A stretch of 64,000 nucleotides of DNA from an uncultured Lachnospiraceae bacterium (GCA_947625205.1 CANQNN010000008.1:1-64000), one strand, 5' to 3'. Shown: positions 1 to 9,311, numbered from the stretch's first letter. The notes: generated from the sequence alone by a model not told the origin. Program-made: numbers and translations.

Positions 1-125
1 TTTTCAGGGCTGCATTACTGTCTGTCTGTCAAGGTGCTGCTGCCGGTCCGCTATCGGTCCGGCACGGGAAGTCTCTGTTTCTTCCCTCGCCGCGCGCCCG
101 TAATTCATCAGCGTGCGACTTTCAT

Positions 126-154
126 ATAATATCAGATGGTTCCGTAAATGTCAA
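126..154 (-). promoter_or_regulatory. Sigma-A-type promoter firing out of the left edge
   Basis: Reading leftward, a perfect -35 box TTGACA (149-154) is followed after 17 bp by TATTAT (126-131). Transcription would start near 118 and leave the window, so 1-118 is the leader of a gene outside it. That leader holds a GC-rich stem around 43-64. The gene served cannot be seen. Confidence 0.6.
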
Positions 155-209
155 CAGATTTACAAAAAATCTCCCTCCAAAAAGGTTTAAAGTCAAAGTT
201 TTTGCGCAA

Positions 210-238
210 TTGACAGTCGGATTGTGTTTTGCTATGCT
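210..238 (+). promoter_or_regulatory. Sigma-A-type promoter for the gene at 372
   Basis: TTGACA (210-215) and TATGCT (233-238) are separated by 17 bp. They lie about 130 bp upstream of the first rightward gene and back to back with the leftward promoter at 126-154, so this is a divergent promoter region. Nothing else is recognisable in 155-371. Confidence 0.5.
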
Positions 239-371
239 GAAAACAAGTTCAAACATTTTAGGGATCGCACATTCCGCATTTCAGATATAAAGAATTTCAG
301 ATATGGAGAAGCTGGAAAATTATTGAGAAAAATCGATAGATGAACGTTATGGCATGGAGTGTCGGGAGATC

Positions 372-944
372 ATGAACAGCGCGGAGAAAGATAACGGCAG
401 AAAAACCGAATCGGCAGAATATAAAAGAATATACGCAAAAAGCGCACTGCTGGCGTGCCTGATATTTATGATACCAATTGTCATATGTCTTATTGTTGGA
501 ATCTATAAGATAGTAGAGCGCAATACAGCTGACAGTATCGGCTTGATAGCCCTTTTCATCTACTTTCTTCTGCTGAATGGGTATGCCGGTTTCAGTCAAG
601 GTTCCCATTGGATCAAATACGGAAACGGAAAAGTCATTGTCAGGCGTATCAGCAAAGAGTGCGTCAATGACAGACCGGTGGGAAAATGGAAGAAAAGAGA
701 GGATGCCTTTTCCTTAGAAGAGATAGAGGTCTACGGGCTGTCGAGGAAGGTTCTCGGTCATGATCTGGAACGCCATTTCTGCAAAAGCTACAAAGCGCCG
801 TCGCTGGAGTGCTTTTTCAGGCTGAAAAACGGAAAGATGATAGGGTGTTCGATAGAATTTTATCCGCGCAGGGAAATAAAGGCTTTTTTCACATATTTAT
901 ATGAAAAGACCGGTATCCCGCTTCAAGAGGAAGGAGCTTCCTGA
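372..944 (+). CDS. Hypothetical two-TM membrane protein
   Basis: A 190-residue protein of no recognised family. Its N-terminal part carries two hydrophobic segments (about residues 25-50 and 58-75), followed by a mixed soluble C-terminal domain; this layout resembles small PH-like or YcxB-like membrane proteins, but that is only an impression of shape. The ATG at 372 is preferred over the in-frame ATG at 354 because GGGAG (364-368) precedes it at normal spacing. It is a single gene with its own promoter, transcribed away from its neighbours. A hairpin follows its stop. Confidence 0.6.
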   Translation: MNSAEKDNGRKTESAEYKRIYAKSALLACLIFMIPIVICLIVGIYKIVERNTADSIGLIALFIYFLLLNGYAGFSQGSHWIKYGNGKVIVRRISKECVNDRPVGKWKKREDAFSLEEIEVYGLSRKVLGHDLERHFCKSYKAPSLECFFRLKNGKMIGCSIEFYPRREIKAFFTYLYEKTGIPLQEEGAS

Positions 945-987
945 GAGGGAGAGAAATCAAAAGGCGGTAACGCCGGAAAACAAAAGG

Positions 988-1019
988 AGGGAGGCTGCTT
1001 CTCTGCGAAGTGCCTCCCT
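988..1019. terminator. Stem-loop terminator, possibly bidirectional
   Basis: AGGGAGGC (988-995) pairs with GCCTCCCT (1012-1019), with a further inner stem. Read leftward it is followed by CCTTTTGTTTT, so it probably ends the tRNA-Ser transcript. Read rightward it lies just after the gene at 372-944 but has only a weak T stretch. Confidence 0.5.
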
Positions 1020-1054
1020 TATAAAATCCTTTGCGCCTGTCTCTTGGCGGTAAA

Positions 1055-1144
1055 CGGAGAAGGAGGGATTTGAACCCTCGCGCCGCTATTAACGACCTGC
1101 ACCCTTTCCAGGGGTGTCCCTTCAGCCATCTTGGGTACTTCTCC
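1055..1144 (-). tRNA. tRNA-Ser (anticodon GGA)
   Basis: The complement folds as a 90-nt class II tRNA. The acceptor stem is GGAGAAG/CTTCTCC with discriminator G, and there is a long variable arm. The anticodon stem CACCC/GGGTG encloses loop CTGGAAA, giving anticodon GGA. The T-arm contains GGTTCAAATCC. The 3' CCA is not encoded. Confidence 0.93.
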
Positions 1145-1251
1145 ATACATAGCTTACCAAAATCACTTTATCAGATTTTAGGAACAAACGGCGATCGTCA
1201 AAAAATAAAACTGTAAAAAACCGCCTGTTCCGATCGAAGAGTTTCTTCAAG

Positions 1252-1337
1252 CGGAGAGGGTGGGATTCGAACCCACGCGCCCTTTCGGACAAACGGTTTT
1301 CAAGACCGCCTCGTTATGACCGCTTCGATACCTCTCC
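1252..1337 (-). tRNA. tRNA-Ser (anticodon TGA)
   Basis: An 86-nt class II tRNA on the complement, with acceptor GGAGAGG/CCTCTCC, discriminator G, a long variable arm and T-loop GGTTCGAATCC. The anticodon loop CTTGAAA gives anticodon TGA. It lies about 107 bp upstream of the tRNA-Ser(GGA) gene on the same strand, so the two are probably co-transcribed. Region 1338-1554 holds no other feature that I can support. Confidence 0.93.
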
Positions 1338-1554
1338 GGGTCTTAATACGCTTCCCACAGAAACCGTAAAATAAACTTCGCCACGAAGAAATATCCGCAG
1401 TCAGCGCAAGAAATATTTTAGCAAAAATGATTTTCAGTGTCAACCTATTTCATTAAAAAAATCAGTCAAAAATCATTAGACTTAGATTATAACTATTTTC
1501 CCATGCGTCCTCTTGGATGGAAAACTCCTTTTGCAGCTTTCATTGAGAGGTAAT

Positions 1555-3161
1555 TTACTGCATACTCAACTTAACCACTGCACAATCTCCTATCATCCGT
1601 ACAGAACCTTCTTGCGGAAATATGGGCATATTTTGATATTCCTGCGTTTGTTTTATTTCATCTATTGTCGTACATACAGTAAAATCTGCACCCAAATAAC
1701 TATTTAAAAAACCGACCCAGCAGGAATAACTTCCATTTGTGTCCCAAAAGTATCCGTAAGGCGCGACAGTACCCTTTGTTACATAAAAAAGGCTATCATA
1801 TTGATCGAGTTGTGGATAATTTCCACGTCCCGTATTTCCTGAGATCATAATCGGCATATCAGGATGATATTCCGGAAGAGCTTCCACCTGCATTACTATG
1901 CGCTGTGCCAATGCGTAATCTTTATTTAAATTGACCCTCAGAGCGTTCTGAAAAATCTGGGTAAAAAGTATCATAATGTGACACATATATATGGCAGCGG
2001 CAAATACCATCCATTTCACTATTTTCCTTCCGTACACGTTTGCATATTCTCCGGCTTTTCCCACGCTCAAAGCCAAAACAAAAAGGTACAAAAAGCTCAT
2101 ATGTGGCAGCATCAAAATACCTGTAGCCTGCTCTATAGATGCATCCGGAGCGTATACGGTAATACTCATAAAACACAAAGGAATCAAAATGGTTCCTGCC
2201 AAAGCCAGACAAACATTTATTACATTTTTCCTGTTTTGCCAGAGAAAAAACAAAATGATCCCTATGATAAGAGAAATAATGAAGCCGTTACATAACTCGC
2301 GTCTATGCCATGAATTTTGAACCAACTTATTTGTTAAAAAATAGTCGACAAAATAAATATATGCCTGTTTGATCTGTTTTCCAAGCCTGCTCCATTCAAT
2401 GATCCCCATTCGAGAAAATCCGCGGTCTCCTACTGGAAAAATGTCCTTATAAGCACAAAATATTTTGTATCCCAAAAGGTATATGGCAATGCCCAAACAG
2501 CCGCTTGCTAAAAAATAAATTCCTAATGTTGCAATCTTTTTCCAATCATCTTTACACCTGATCAATCTGTATAATAAATAAATCATACATAAGGTAATAC
2601 TTGTTCCCAAAAATGCCTGGTACAAGCAAAGCGAGCAGGACAAAAGCAATGCGCTCGCCAAAAAACACCATATTTTCTGCTTCTTAGATAAGATATATAC
2701 AAAACACACTGCAAAGAAATAAGAAATCATATACGCATCCGCTGTGTAATAATATGTCAATAAATTACACATAAACGGTGAACACATCATTAAGATGCCC
2801 AGAACCCCCCCCATATAGTTTGACGGATATCAAACATCTCACAAAATATCATAACGATCAGGCACATGAGAAAAATACAGAAAATAGTCTGAAATGCAGG
2901 CAAAATAATATAACTCTTCAACTTTGCAACATATTCAAGACCAACTCTTCCCAATCTTTCTTCCCAAGAATAATCTGTTTTATGTACAAGTCCGTTCCAT
3001 ACGCCATCAGGATTGGTAAGCCATTCCACTATCATCTGAATATATGCAAGAATACCTATAATAAAAGTAAAAATGCCAATTTTAAAATAAGGTTTCCATT
3101 GATCTGCGATCTTATCCCACATCATTTGTGGATCCATTAATTTTTCCAGTCTGCCGTTCAT
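1555..3161 (-). pseudogene. GtrII-family glucosyltransferase, interrupted at a G8 tract (possibly phase-variable)
   Basis: Two overlapping leftward reading frames together encode one polytopic membrane protein. The first (3161-2790) carries the N-terminal helices and the motif TNPDGVWNG. The second (to 1555) carries about eight more hydrophobic segments and a C-terminal soluble part. This matches the Glucos_trans_II family, membrane glucosyltransferases that decorate surface polysaccharide. The frame breaks at eight G (complement of 2805-2812). Nine G (or six) would join IRQTIWGG directly to the second frame and give a 535-residue protein, normal for the family. The start at 3161 has a good GGAGG 29 bp after ispD. 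The gene is more AT-rich than its neighbours, suggesting transfer. Alternatives are a true pseudogene or a homopolymer error in the assembly. Confidence 0.75.
2805..2812 (-). repeat. Homopolymer G8 tract inside the glucosyltransferase
   Basis: Eight consecutive C on the given strand (G in the coding strand) sit exactly at the break between the two reading frames. Runs this long are rare at this base composition. The only other run of eight G or C noticed in the window is at 51015-51022, again inside a surface-glycan gene. Confidence 0.85.
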
Positions 3162-3190
3162 TTGCTACATATCCTCCTTTGCGATAACAC

Positions 3191-3946
3191 TTACTGCTTT
3201 CCAAAAATTTTCTGCGCCAGCGTCTCCGCCACCGCCATGTCCTCCGGCGTAGTAACTTTGATGTTTTCATAAGAGCCCTGGACCAGTCCGACGGGCACAT
3301 CCATAAAGGTCTCTACCACCATAGCGTCATCCGTGATCCTGATCTTCTCTGCGTCCGTTCTGTTCTTCTGCGCCATCATTTTTTCATAAGCCTCTACTAT
3401 CAGAGAGGCATCGAATGCCTGCGGCGTCTGCACCTGCCACAGCATACTCCTGTCCGGCGTCTGCACCGCGAACCCGTCCGCGTCCACAAGCTTTATGGTA
3501 TCTTTTACGGGCATTCCCACCGCGCACGCCCTGCACGCGCACACCCTGTCATAGCATCGCTTCAATATCTCTTCTGTGAGAAAAGGTCTGGCGCCGTCAT
3601 GAATAAACACGTACCCGTCCATATTGCCCAAAGGCGTTGCCCCGTCACCGACGATGACCCTGAGCGCACGATACACGGAATCATACCGCTGTTCTCCGCC
3701 CGCCACAACAGCTCCGACTTTACTGAATCCGTACTTCATTACGATTTCTTTTTTAACATAAGAAATATCCTCCGCTGTGGTGACAAGAATACAGTCATCA
3801 ATGACAGAGGATTCTTCTATCGCGTGCAGCGCATACCAGATCAGGGGCTTGCCGCACAGGTCCAAATACTGTTTTGCGACGTCGCTTTTCATCCGGCTTC
3901 CTTTTCCTGCCGCCAGCACGATCGCAGTGCATCTTTTCTTATCCAT
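3191..3946 (-). CDS. ispD: 2-C-methyl-D-erythritol 4-phosphate cytidylyltransferase
   Basis: IspD joins CTP and methylerythritol phosphate in the non-mevalonate isoprenoid pathway. The 251-residue protein starts with the nucleotidyltransferase signature IVLAAGKGSRM, carries a Lys in VAKQYL and has the family motif HDGARPF near residue 116, all as expected for an intact cytosolic enzyme of usual length. The related ribitol enzyme TarI has a similar fold, but no wall teichoic acid genes adjoin it. ATG at 3946 is preceded by AGAAGGATA. It lies 50 bp after tsaD and 29 bp before the interrupted glucosyltransferase, so all three are probably co-transcribed. Confidence 0.92.
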   Translation of the reverse strand: MDKKRCTAIVLAAGKGSRMKSDVAKQYLDLCGKPLIWYALHAIEESSVIDDCILVTTAEDISYVKKEIVMKYGFSKVGAVVAGGEQRYDSVYRALRVIVGDGATPLGNMDGYVFIHDGARPFLTEEILKRCYDRVCACRACAVGMPVKDTIKLVDADGFAVQTPDRSMLWQVQTPQAFDASLIVEAYEKMMAQKNRTDAEKIRITDDAMVVETFMDVPVGLVQGSYENIKVTTPEDMAVAETLAQKIFGKQ

Positions 3947-3995
3947 TATCCTTCTACCCGTTTCGTTTCCTGTTCTTCCTCATTTATCCCGGATC

Positions 3996-5057
3996 CTATA
4001 TTCTCTCTCCCAGCTTCAGATTCGGAACGGCATTCAGGTCATATCCGTGGCGCACGCCATTACAGAACTCATAATACGCTGCGGCCCCGATCATCGCCGC
4101 ATTGTCGGTACACATGATGGGCGTAGGACGGTAAAAAGCGATCCCGTTTGCAGCGCACTCTTTTTCAAGCGCCGCCCGCAATGCCGTATTGGAAGCCACG
4201 CCGCCTGCAATGGCAAGCTTTTTCAGTCCGCACTCCCGCACCGCCTGCATGGAGTGTTCCACGAGAACGTCCACCACCGCTTTCTGGAAAGAAGCCGCCA
4301 CATCCGCCTGGCAGACCGAAATTCCTTTCATCTCGCAGGAATTCAGATAATTCAGCACTGCAGACTTTAATCCGCTGAAACTGAAATCATAGACAGCCCC
4401 CGCCACTTTAGCCCTGGGGAACTGTATCGCGTCCGGGTTCCCTTCTTTTGACACTTTATCGATCTTGGGGCCGCCGGGATACCCTAAACCAATAGCCCGC
4501 GCCACCTTGTCAAAAGCCTCACCGGCAGCATCATCCCTTGTGCGTCCGAGAATCTCATACGCGCCGTAATCTTTGACCCGTACCAGATGAGAATGTCCGC
4601 CCGATACGACAAGGCAGACGAAGGGCGGCTCCAGCTCCTTATTATCTATATAATTGGCGCTGATATGTCCCTCGATATGATGCACGCCGACAAGCGGAAG
4701 CCCTGACGCAAAGCTGATCGCTTTCGCGGCAGACACCCCGACAAGAAGCGCGCCTACAAGACCCGGCCCATATGTGACAGCAACAGCGTCCATCTGGTCC
4801 AGCTTTGTACCCGCTTCCTGTAAAGCTTCCCCGATCACCTGGCTGATTCTCTCAATATGCTTGCGCGATGCGATCTCCGGTACAACGCCGCCGTACAGTG
4901 TGTGCAGATCGATCTGCGAGGATATGATATTGGAAAGGACTTCCCTGCCGTTTCTGACAACTGCCGCTGCCGTCTCATCGCAGGAGCTTTCTATTGCAAG
5001 TATTGTAATATCTTTGTTGCCGCTATCTTTGTTACTGCATCGATTCTCTGTCTGCAT
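3996..5057 (-). CDS. tsaD: tRNA N6-adenosine threonylcarbamoyltransferase
   Basis: TsaD transfers threonylcarbamoyl to A37 of tRNAs that read ANN codons, working with TsaB and TsaE, both encoded upstream in this cluster. The ASKHA-fold protein shows [11 protein letters not shown] at the N-terminus, the metal-binding HIEGH motif, VSGGHSHL, the GYPGGP loop and AGGVASN near the C-terminus. ATG at 5057 is chosen over 5075 because AAGGTG precedes it; the predicted protein is 353 residues, normal for the family. Confidence 0.95.
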   Translation of the reverse strand: MQTENRCSNKDSGNKDITILAIESSCDETAAAVVRNGREVLSNIISSQIDLHTLYGGVVPEIASRKHIERISQVIGEALQEAGTKLDQMDAVAVTYGPGLVGALLVGVSAAKAISFASGLPLVGVHHIEGHISANYIDNKELEPPFVCLVVSGGHSHLVRVKDYGAYEILGRTRDDAAGEAFDKVARAIGLGYPGGPKIDKVSKEGNPDAIQFPRAKVAGAVYDFSFSGLKSAVLNYLNSCEMKGISVCQADVAASFQKAVVDVLVEHSMQAVRECGLKKLAIAGGVASNTALRAALEKECAANGIAFYRPTPIMCTDNAAMIGAAAYYEFCNGVRHGYDLNAVPNLKLGERI

Positions 5058-5087
5058 ATCGCACCTTATCCGCATGCTGCATCTTTA

Positions 5088-5660
5088 CTAGTCGTCCGCC
5101 AGCTGCCATCCATATATCTTCCAGTGGCCGTCCCCGTCTTTGCGCAGCACAAATTCTTCTACGGAGGGTACTGTACCCTTCGTCCCCTGTTTCACATTAA
5201 AAGTACAGTACAGTCTCGCGCACGAGTAGCCATTCTCCACAAACTCCTCAACGTCCACACTGGCAGACAGGACATAGCTCGATATAGTATAGTTTTCATC
5301 CTTCATATCAGCGATCTCGCTGCTTAAATCATTCAGATAGTCTTCCTGCGTCTTGTTCGCGATCAGCTCATCGTCATAGATACCCTGGATCTTCTCCGCC
5401 AGCTGGTTCAGTTCTTCTTTCGTATAATCTTCATTATAAAAGCACTGGGTGATCTCGGCAAAATATTTTACCACTTCCTTAGGCGTGGGCGGATAATTCT
5501 TTTCCAGATCCCGCAGCAGAACCTTCTGCACCGCAGTCGCCTCGGTATTTCTCTCCGCGTCCATTTTGGCCTTACGGTTCAGGTGAAATGCATACCCTGC
5601 AACCACAGCCACAAGAAGTATGCCGACTATCGCAATCGTAATTATTCCGGAACGTTTCAT
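5088..5660 (-). CDS. Hypothetical single-pass membrane protein (DUF6715-like)
   Basis: A 190-residue protein with one N-terminal membrane anchor (about residues 4-24) and a soluble extracellular domain ending in the motif WKIYGWQL. It resembles a Lachnospiraceae family I recall as DUF6715, but that name is from memory and unverified. The C-terminal domain looks NTF2-like, as in many anchored proteins of this size. ATG at 5660 is selected because AAAGGAG lies at good spacing; a longer in-frame start at 5711 lacks one. The gene sits between rnz and tsaD without an obvious terminator, so it is probably expressed with them. Confidence 0.6.
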   Translation of the reverse strand: MKRSGIITIAIVGILLVAVVAGYAFHLNRKAKMDAERNTEATAVQKVLLRDLEKNYPPTPKEVVKYFAEITQCFYNEDYTKEELNQLAEKIQGIYDDELIANKTQEDYLNDLSSEIADMKDENYTISSYVLSASVDVEEFVENGYSCARLYCTFNVKQGTKGTVPSVEEFVLRKDGDGHWKIYGWQLADD

Positions 5661-5740
5661 AATATCTGCTCCTTTCTCTGCCGTGTCAGAAAGTGCCCTG
5701 TCTGTTTTCACTTAAGCTCACCCGTTACAGCCCGGACAGA

Positions 5741-6649
5741 CTAATCTTCAAACAGAAGGTCTTTACTCCTTCCGTCTTTCGCCGCTACCGCATTAGGAAA
5801 TATCTTCCGTACGCCCTGTATATAGTCTTCGGGCCGGGTGAGAGACGGGCTGTAATGTGTCAGCCACAATTCCTTGACCCCTGCCTTCTTTGCAAGCTCA
5901 GCCGCCTCATAAAAGGTCATATGCTTATGTTCTTTCGCCTTCTGCAGCTTATCCGGCTCGCCGTACATGCCTTCGCATATAAAAAGATCCGCGCCTGCGG
6001 CTCCCCGCACAATACTTTCGGCAGGTCTTGTATCCGTACAGTATGACAGCTTAATTCCCTTACGGGGCTCTCCGAGCACCATAGCAGATGTGAATGTACC
6101 TTCTTCCGTCTCTATTATCTCACCTTTTTGCAGACGATTCCAGTAATTTCTGGGAATATTGAGTTTTTCCGCTCTGGCGACATCAAATTTCCCTGTGCGC
6201 TCCACCACGATGCTGTAACCGTAACAGGTGATGTTATGATTGACCTTATACGCTTCTATACGAAAGCCGTCGAATGCGATCGACTGTTCGTTTTCTGTCA
6301 GTTCCATACATCTGATCTCAAACGGCAGCCCCGGTGCGATCACACAAAGGGCGCTGACTACTTTTCCAAGCCCCTTCGGTCCGATCACCAAAAGCGGCTC
6401 CGTTCGCTCCGCATTCCCCATCGTCAGTAACATACCGGGCAACCCGCCGATATGATCCGCATGATAATGAGTAAAACAGATGATGTCGATGGGTTTCGGG
6501 CTCCATCCTTTTTTCTTCATTGCGATCTGCGTTCCCTCACCGCAGTCGATCAATATGCTTGTCCCGTTGTACCGCGCCATGAGCGATGTAAGCCACCTGT
6601 ACGGCAGCGGCATCATGCCTCCGGTACCCAATAAACAGATATCTAACAT
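5741..6649 (-). CDS. rnz: Ribonuclease Z (tRNA 3' processing endonuclease)
   Basis: A 302-residue metallo-beta-lactamase protein. The zinc motif THYHADHIGG, the later HNITCYGY, the Asp in YCTDTRP and the C-terminal LTHYSP motif match RNase Z, which trims tRNA 3' trailers and suits tRNAs without encoded CCA such as the two tRNA-Ser genes here. The start at 6649 fits the conserved N-terminus MLDICLLGTGG and has GGGAG upstream. A general MBL hydrolase of RNase Z type cannot be fully excluded. It lies in the tRNA-modification cluster between a zinc-ribbon protein and tsaD. Confidence 0.85.
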   Translation of the reverse strand: MLDICLLGTGGMMPLPYRWLTSLMARYNGTSILIDCGEGTQIAMKKKGWSPKPIDIICFTHYHADHIGGLPGMLLTMGNAERTEPLLVIGPKGLGKVVSALCVIAPGLPFEIRCMELTENEQSIAFDGFRIEAYKVNHNITCYGYSIVVERTGKFDVARAEKLNIPRNYWNRLQKGEIIETEEGTFTSAMVLGEPRKGIKLSYCTDTRPAESIVRGAAGADLFICEGMYGEPDKLQKAKEHKHMTFYEAAELAKKAGVKELWLTHYSPSLTRPEDYIQGVRKIFPNAVAAKDGRSKDLLFED

Positions 6650-6678
6650 ATACACTCCCGTTTTGCCGCAGCAGATGA

Positions 6679-6921
6679 TCAGAGCATTTCTTTTCTTTCC
6701 CACTCCTGTGGCGGGATCAAAAATCCTGCCGTCATTTTCCTGTAACAGTCCTCGCACAGATCAAGCTTGTGGCTAAGACCGTCCTTTGTTCCGAAAAAGC
6801 CGAAATCATGCTCCACATGAATACATTCTTCTTTCAGAAATCCATTTTCTACCAATAATTTTTTGCCGCAGCAGTTGCAATATACCTCGATCAATTCTTT
6901 TTGTTCCGAATAAACGCGCAT
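6679..6921 (-). CDS. Small zinc-ribbon protein, unknown function
   Basis: An 80-residue protein with two Cys pairs, CNCC near residue 15 and CEDC near residue 56, probably binding one zinc ion. No signal peptide or membrane segment is present. It lies between the tsaB-rimI fusion and rnz with short gaps on both sides, so it belongs to the same transcript. Function is unknown; nothing in the sequence points to DNA or RNA binding beyond the ribbon itself. Confidence 0.65.
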   Translation of the reverse strand: MRVYSEQKELIEVYCNCCGKKLLVENGFLKEECIHVEHDFGFFGTKDGLSHKLDLCEDCYRKMTAGFLIPPQEWERKEML

Positions 6922-6985
6922 GACAGACCTCCCATAATGTTACTTATTCCGCTAAGTCTCATTTTATCAAACAAAATCCGTAACA

Positions 6986-8230
6986 TCAGTGGTAATTGTT
7001 CCATGCACTGCCTGTCTCTTCCAGACGACCGGATGCGCCCTGTCTTTTCCACAGGATCATGGCATCCTCCGCAGGCTTCTCATAAAAACCGGGGCGTATG
7101 CCCTCCGATACGAAGCCAAGCTTCTCATACACATGGATAGCGGCGGCGTTGCTGACCCTGACCTCCAGCGTATACGCCGTCAGCCCCTCGCGGCCGCCCT
7201 CCGCCAGCAGATGCTGTAACATCCCGGTGCCGATCCCGCGATTTCTCATTTCAGGCCGTATGACCACATTGGTGATACTGCCTTCGCCCGCAACCATTAA
7301 CAGCCCGCAGCATCCCAGAAGCTCTCCGTCCTGCTCCGCCACATAGTATCTGGCGTCTTTTCTGCCGATCATGTCCAGGAAATCCTGTTTAGACCACGGC
7401 ATGGAAAAGGTCTCCTCCTCCAGCCTGCTAATGACGGGAACATCCTCAGGTGTCATTCTGCGGTATATGACGCGCTGCGCCTGCTGTGGTGGTTCTTCCT
7501 TCGTTCCGCCATCCTGCTGCGCCTGTTTCTCACTGCGCTCTCTCTCCGCCTGGGACAGCCGCAGATACTCCGGCACATGCTCCGCGCCGCTCACAGCCCT
7601 GCCCTGAGCGTAATAGATGCTTCCAAGAGCGGCAATACAGGCTGCCGACTGTCTGTTTCTATGCGCCGGCGCAAGGGAATAGGGCGCCTGCATGATTTCT
7701 CCCATACGGTCTTTGAAAACAGGAATGCCGTCGCCGGTAAATATGACTTTTCTCCCGATCCCGTTCAGTTCCTGTGCGATCTCGTCAAAAGACACGGCGC
7801 ACTGTCCTTTTATGACGCGCATGTCATATCCATTCTTACCTTCCACGAACTCATAGATTCCCGTATAGACCTGATTCCTTCTGGCGTCCATGATCGGGCA
7901 CACCACTGCATCCGTGCCGTACATCTGATAGGCAAGCCCCTCCAGTGCAGGCACCGGTACGATCGGTTTCTCCATAGCGAAAGCCAGTCCTTTCGCCGTC
8001 GCCGACCCGATACGCAGTCCCGTAAAGGATCCCGGCCCCGCCGCCACTGCCACCGCGTCCACGGTGGACAGATCAAGCTCTACCATATCCCGTATTTGCG
8101 CCAGCATGGGAAGGAGCGTCTGTGAATGGGTCTTTTTATATTGTATGGTGTACTCAGCGATTAAATTATCATTTTCCACCAGCGCCACGGACGCCACCAG
8201 TCCGGAGCTGTCCAATGCCAGAATTTTCAT
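6986..8230 (-). CDS. tsaB: TsaB-RimI fusion (t6A factor plus ribosomal-protein N-acetyltransferase)
   Basis: A 414-residue two-domain protein. Residues 1 to about 225 are TsaB, the non-catalytic ASKHA partner of TsaD in t6A synthesis (MKILALDSS and AGPGSFTGLRIG). After a charged Q/E/A-rich linker (about 225-255), residues 255-405 form a GNAT acetyltransferase of the RimI type with the acetyl-CoA loop RNRGIG and YEKLGF. RimI acetylates the N-terminus of ribosomal protein S18. tsaB and rimI are often adjacent; here they are one polypeptide. It lies 78 bp after tsaE. Confidence 0.92.
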   Translation of the reverse strand: MKILALDSSGLVASVALVENDNLIAEYTIQYKKTHSQTLLPMLAQIRDMVELDLSTVDAVAVAAGPGSFTGLRIGSATAKGLAFAMEKPIVPVPALEGLAYQMYGTDAVVCPIMDARRNQVYTGIYEFVEGKNGYDMRVIKGQCAVSFDEIAQELNGIGRKVIFTGDGIPVFKDRMGEIMQAPYSLAPAHRNRQSAACIAALGSIYYAQGRAVSGAEHVPEYLRLSQAERERSEKQAQQDGGTKEEPPQQAQRVIYRRMTPEDVPVISRLEEETFSMPWSKQDFLDMIGRKDARYYVAEQDGELLGCCGLLMVAGEGSITNVVIRPEMRNRGIGTGMLQHLLAEGGREGLTAYTLEVRVSNAAAIHVYEKLGFVSEGIRPGFYEKPAEDAMILWKRQGASGRLEETGSAWNNYH

Positions 8231-8307
8231 AGTTATACAGCCTCGCTATCCACTGCCCTATATCTCCCGCTCTGCCAGACTTTGCCTGACGCGGTCCAAT
8301 ATCCGCC

Positions 8308-8745
8308 CTATGCCGTCCCGCATTCCGCAATCGTGATCTTACGGTAATCAAAGCCCTTTTCCAAATCCTTCTCGATGGTGATCCTGTGATAAGCAGGCGG
8401 CAGAATATCCTCGATCAGATCCGCCCACTCGATCATGCACACCCCATCACCATAAAAATAATCCTCATAACCGATCTCGTCCATTTCCGCCACGTCACCG
8501 ATACGGTACACATCGAAATGGTATAAAGGCAGCCGTCCCTCATCATAGATCTGCAGAATGGTAAACGTAGGGCTGCTTACCGGTTCATCTATGCCAAGTC
8601 CCGCAGCGACCCCCTGTGTGAATACCGTTTTACCCACGCCCAGATCGCCGGTCAGCGTATACACATCTCCTGCCCTGGCGTGAATACCTATCTGCCTGCC
8701 GAATTCATAAGTTTCTTCAGCGCTGTTCGTTTCTATCACTTTCAT
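8308..8745 (-). CDS. tsaE: tRNA t6A biosynthesis ATPase
   Basis: A 145-residue P-loop ATPase that powers turnover of the TsaB-TsaD complex. It has Walker A GDLGVGKT near residue 33, the family motif SSPTFTI, and EWAD in the Walker B region. Length and motif order are normal. It is the first gene of the t6A set and is transcribed leftward with tsaB-rimI and tsaD, so this cluster encodes three of the bacterial t6A factors; TsaC/Sua5 is not in the window. Confidence 0.94.
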   Translation of the reverse strand: MKVIETNSAEETYEFGRQIGIHARAGDVYTLTGDLGVGKTVFTQGVAAGLGIDEPVSSPTFTILQIYDEGRLPLYHFDVYRIGDVAEMDEIGYEDYFYGDGVCMIEWADLIEDILPPAYHRITIEKDLEKGFDYRKITIAECGTA

Positions 8746-8831
8746 ATGTGCCCCGCTTCATGTGCCTTTCTGCCCCGATATCTTCGCGCGCTTTTCCGCG
8801 CAGCCGGTCTTCATGTACGCCCCGGCCGCTG

Positions 8832-9311
8832 TCAGCCCCTTATCTTCACTTTCTTCGGCGGCATATGCGTGGAGATGATCTCGATCACCTTATATCTGGC
8901 GTCCCCCATGTCCTTCTTCGGAAAGATACACGCATTGACCGGCGTTGTGTACACTACGATGCTGGCGAACGTGGAAACCGCCTTAACCATACTGTCCCAG
9001 TCCGTCCGCTCCGTTGTGCCGTCCTGCGATACCTCGATGCCATCGTCGGACAGGCGATAGTGCAGCGGCTTCTTAAACGCCGGCGTGGCGAGCGCCTGAC
9101 GGCTTGATTTAACAAAAAGCGTCCACGGGAGATACAGCAATATAACAAGCCCGGCGATCAGACATATCGGCTGCCGGTTAGATGCATAAAGCACAAGTAT
9201 CAGCACGCCCACGACCGACCCCACGATACCCGGAAGCTTCGTATAAGTGTGATACATCATATAATCGTATAAAATGCCTGCGGTGATCTTTACATCGAAC
9301 TCCGTTTCCAT
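8832..9311 (-). CDS. YcxB-like membrane protein
   Basis: A 159-residue protein with two adjacent membrane segments (about residues 27-62) and a C-terminal PH-like domain that ends in a basic PPKKVKIRG tail, a layout typical of the YcxB-like family. Function of the family is unknown. The ATG at 9311 is chosen because the mature-like N-terminus METEFDVK begins there and AGGGGAT lies upstream; a longer frame to 9410 runs into the upstream hairpin. It precedes tsaE by 86 bp. Confidence 0.6.
   Translation of the reverse strand: METEFDVKITAGILYDYMMYHTYTKLPGIVGSVVGVLILVLYASNRQPICLIAGLVILLYLPWTLFVKSSRQALATPAFKKPLHYRLSDDGIEVSQDGTTERTDWDSMVKAVSTFASIVVYTTPVNACIFPKKDMGDARYKVIEIISTHMPPKKVKIRG

Noticed and set aside
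1-118. Leader at the left edge considered as an rRNA operon leader
   Set aside because: Only weak likeness near CACCTTGACAG; no boxA or 16S sequence is visible, so nothing can be claimed.
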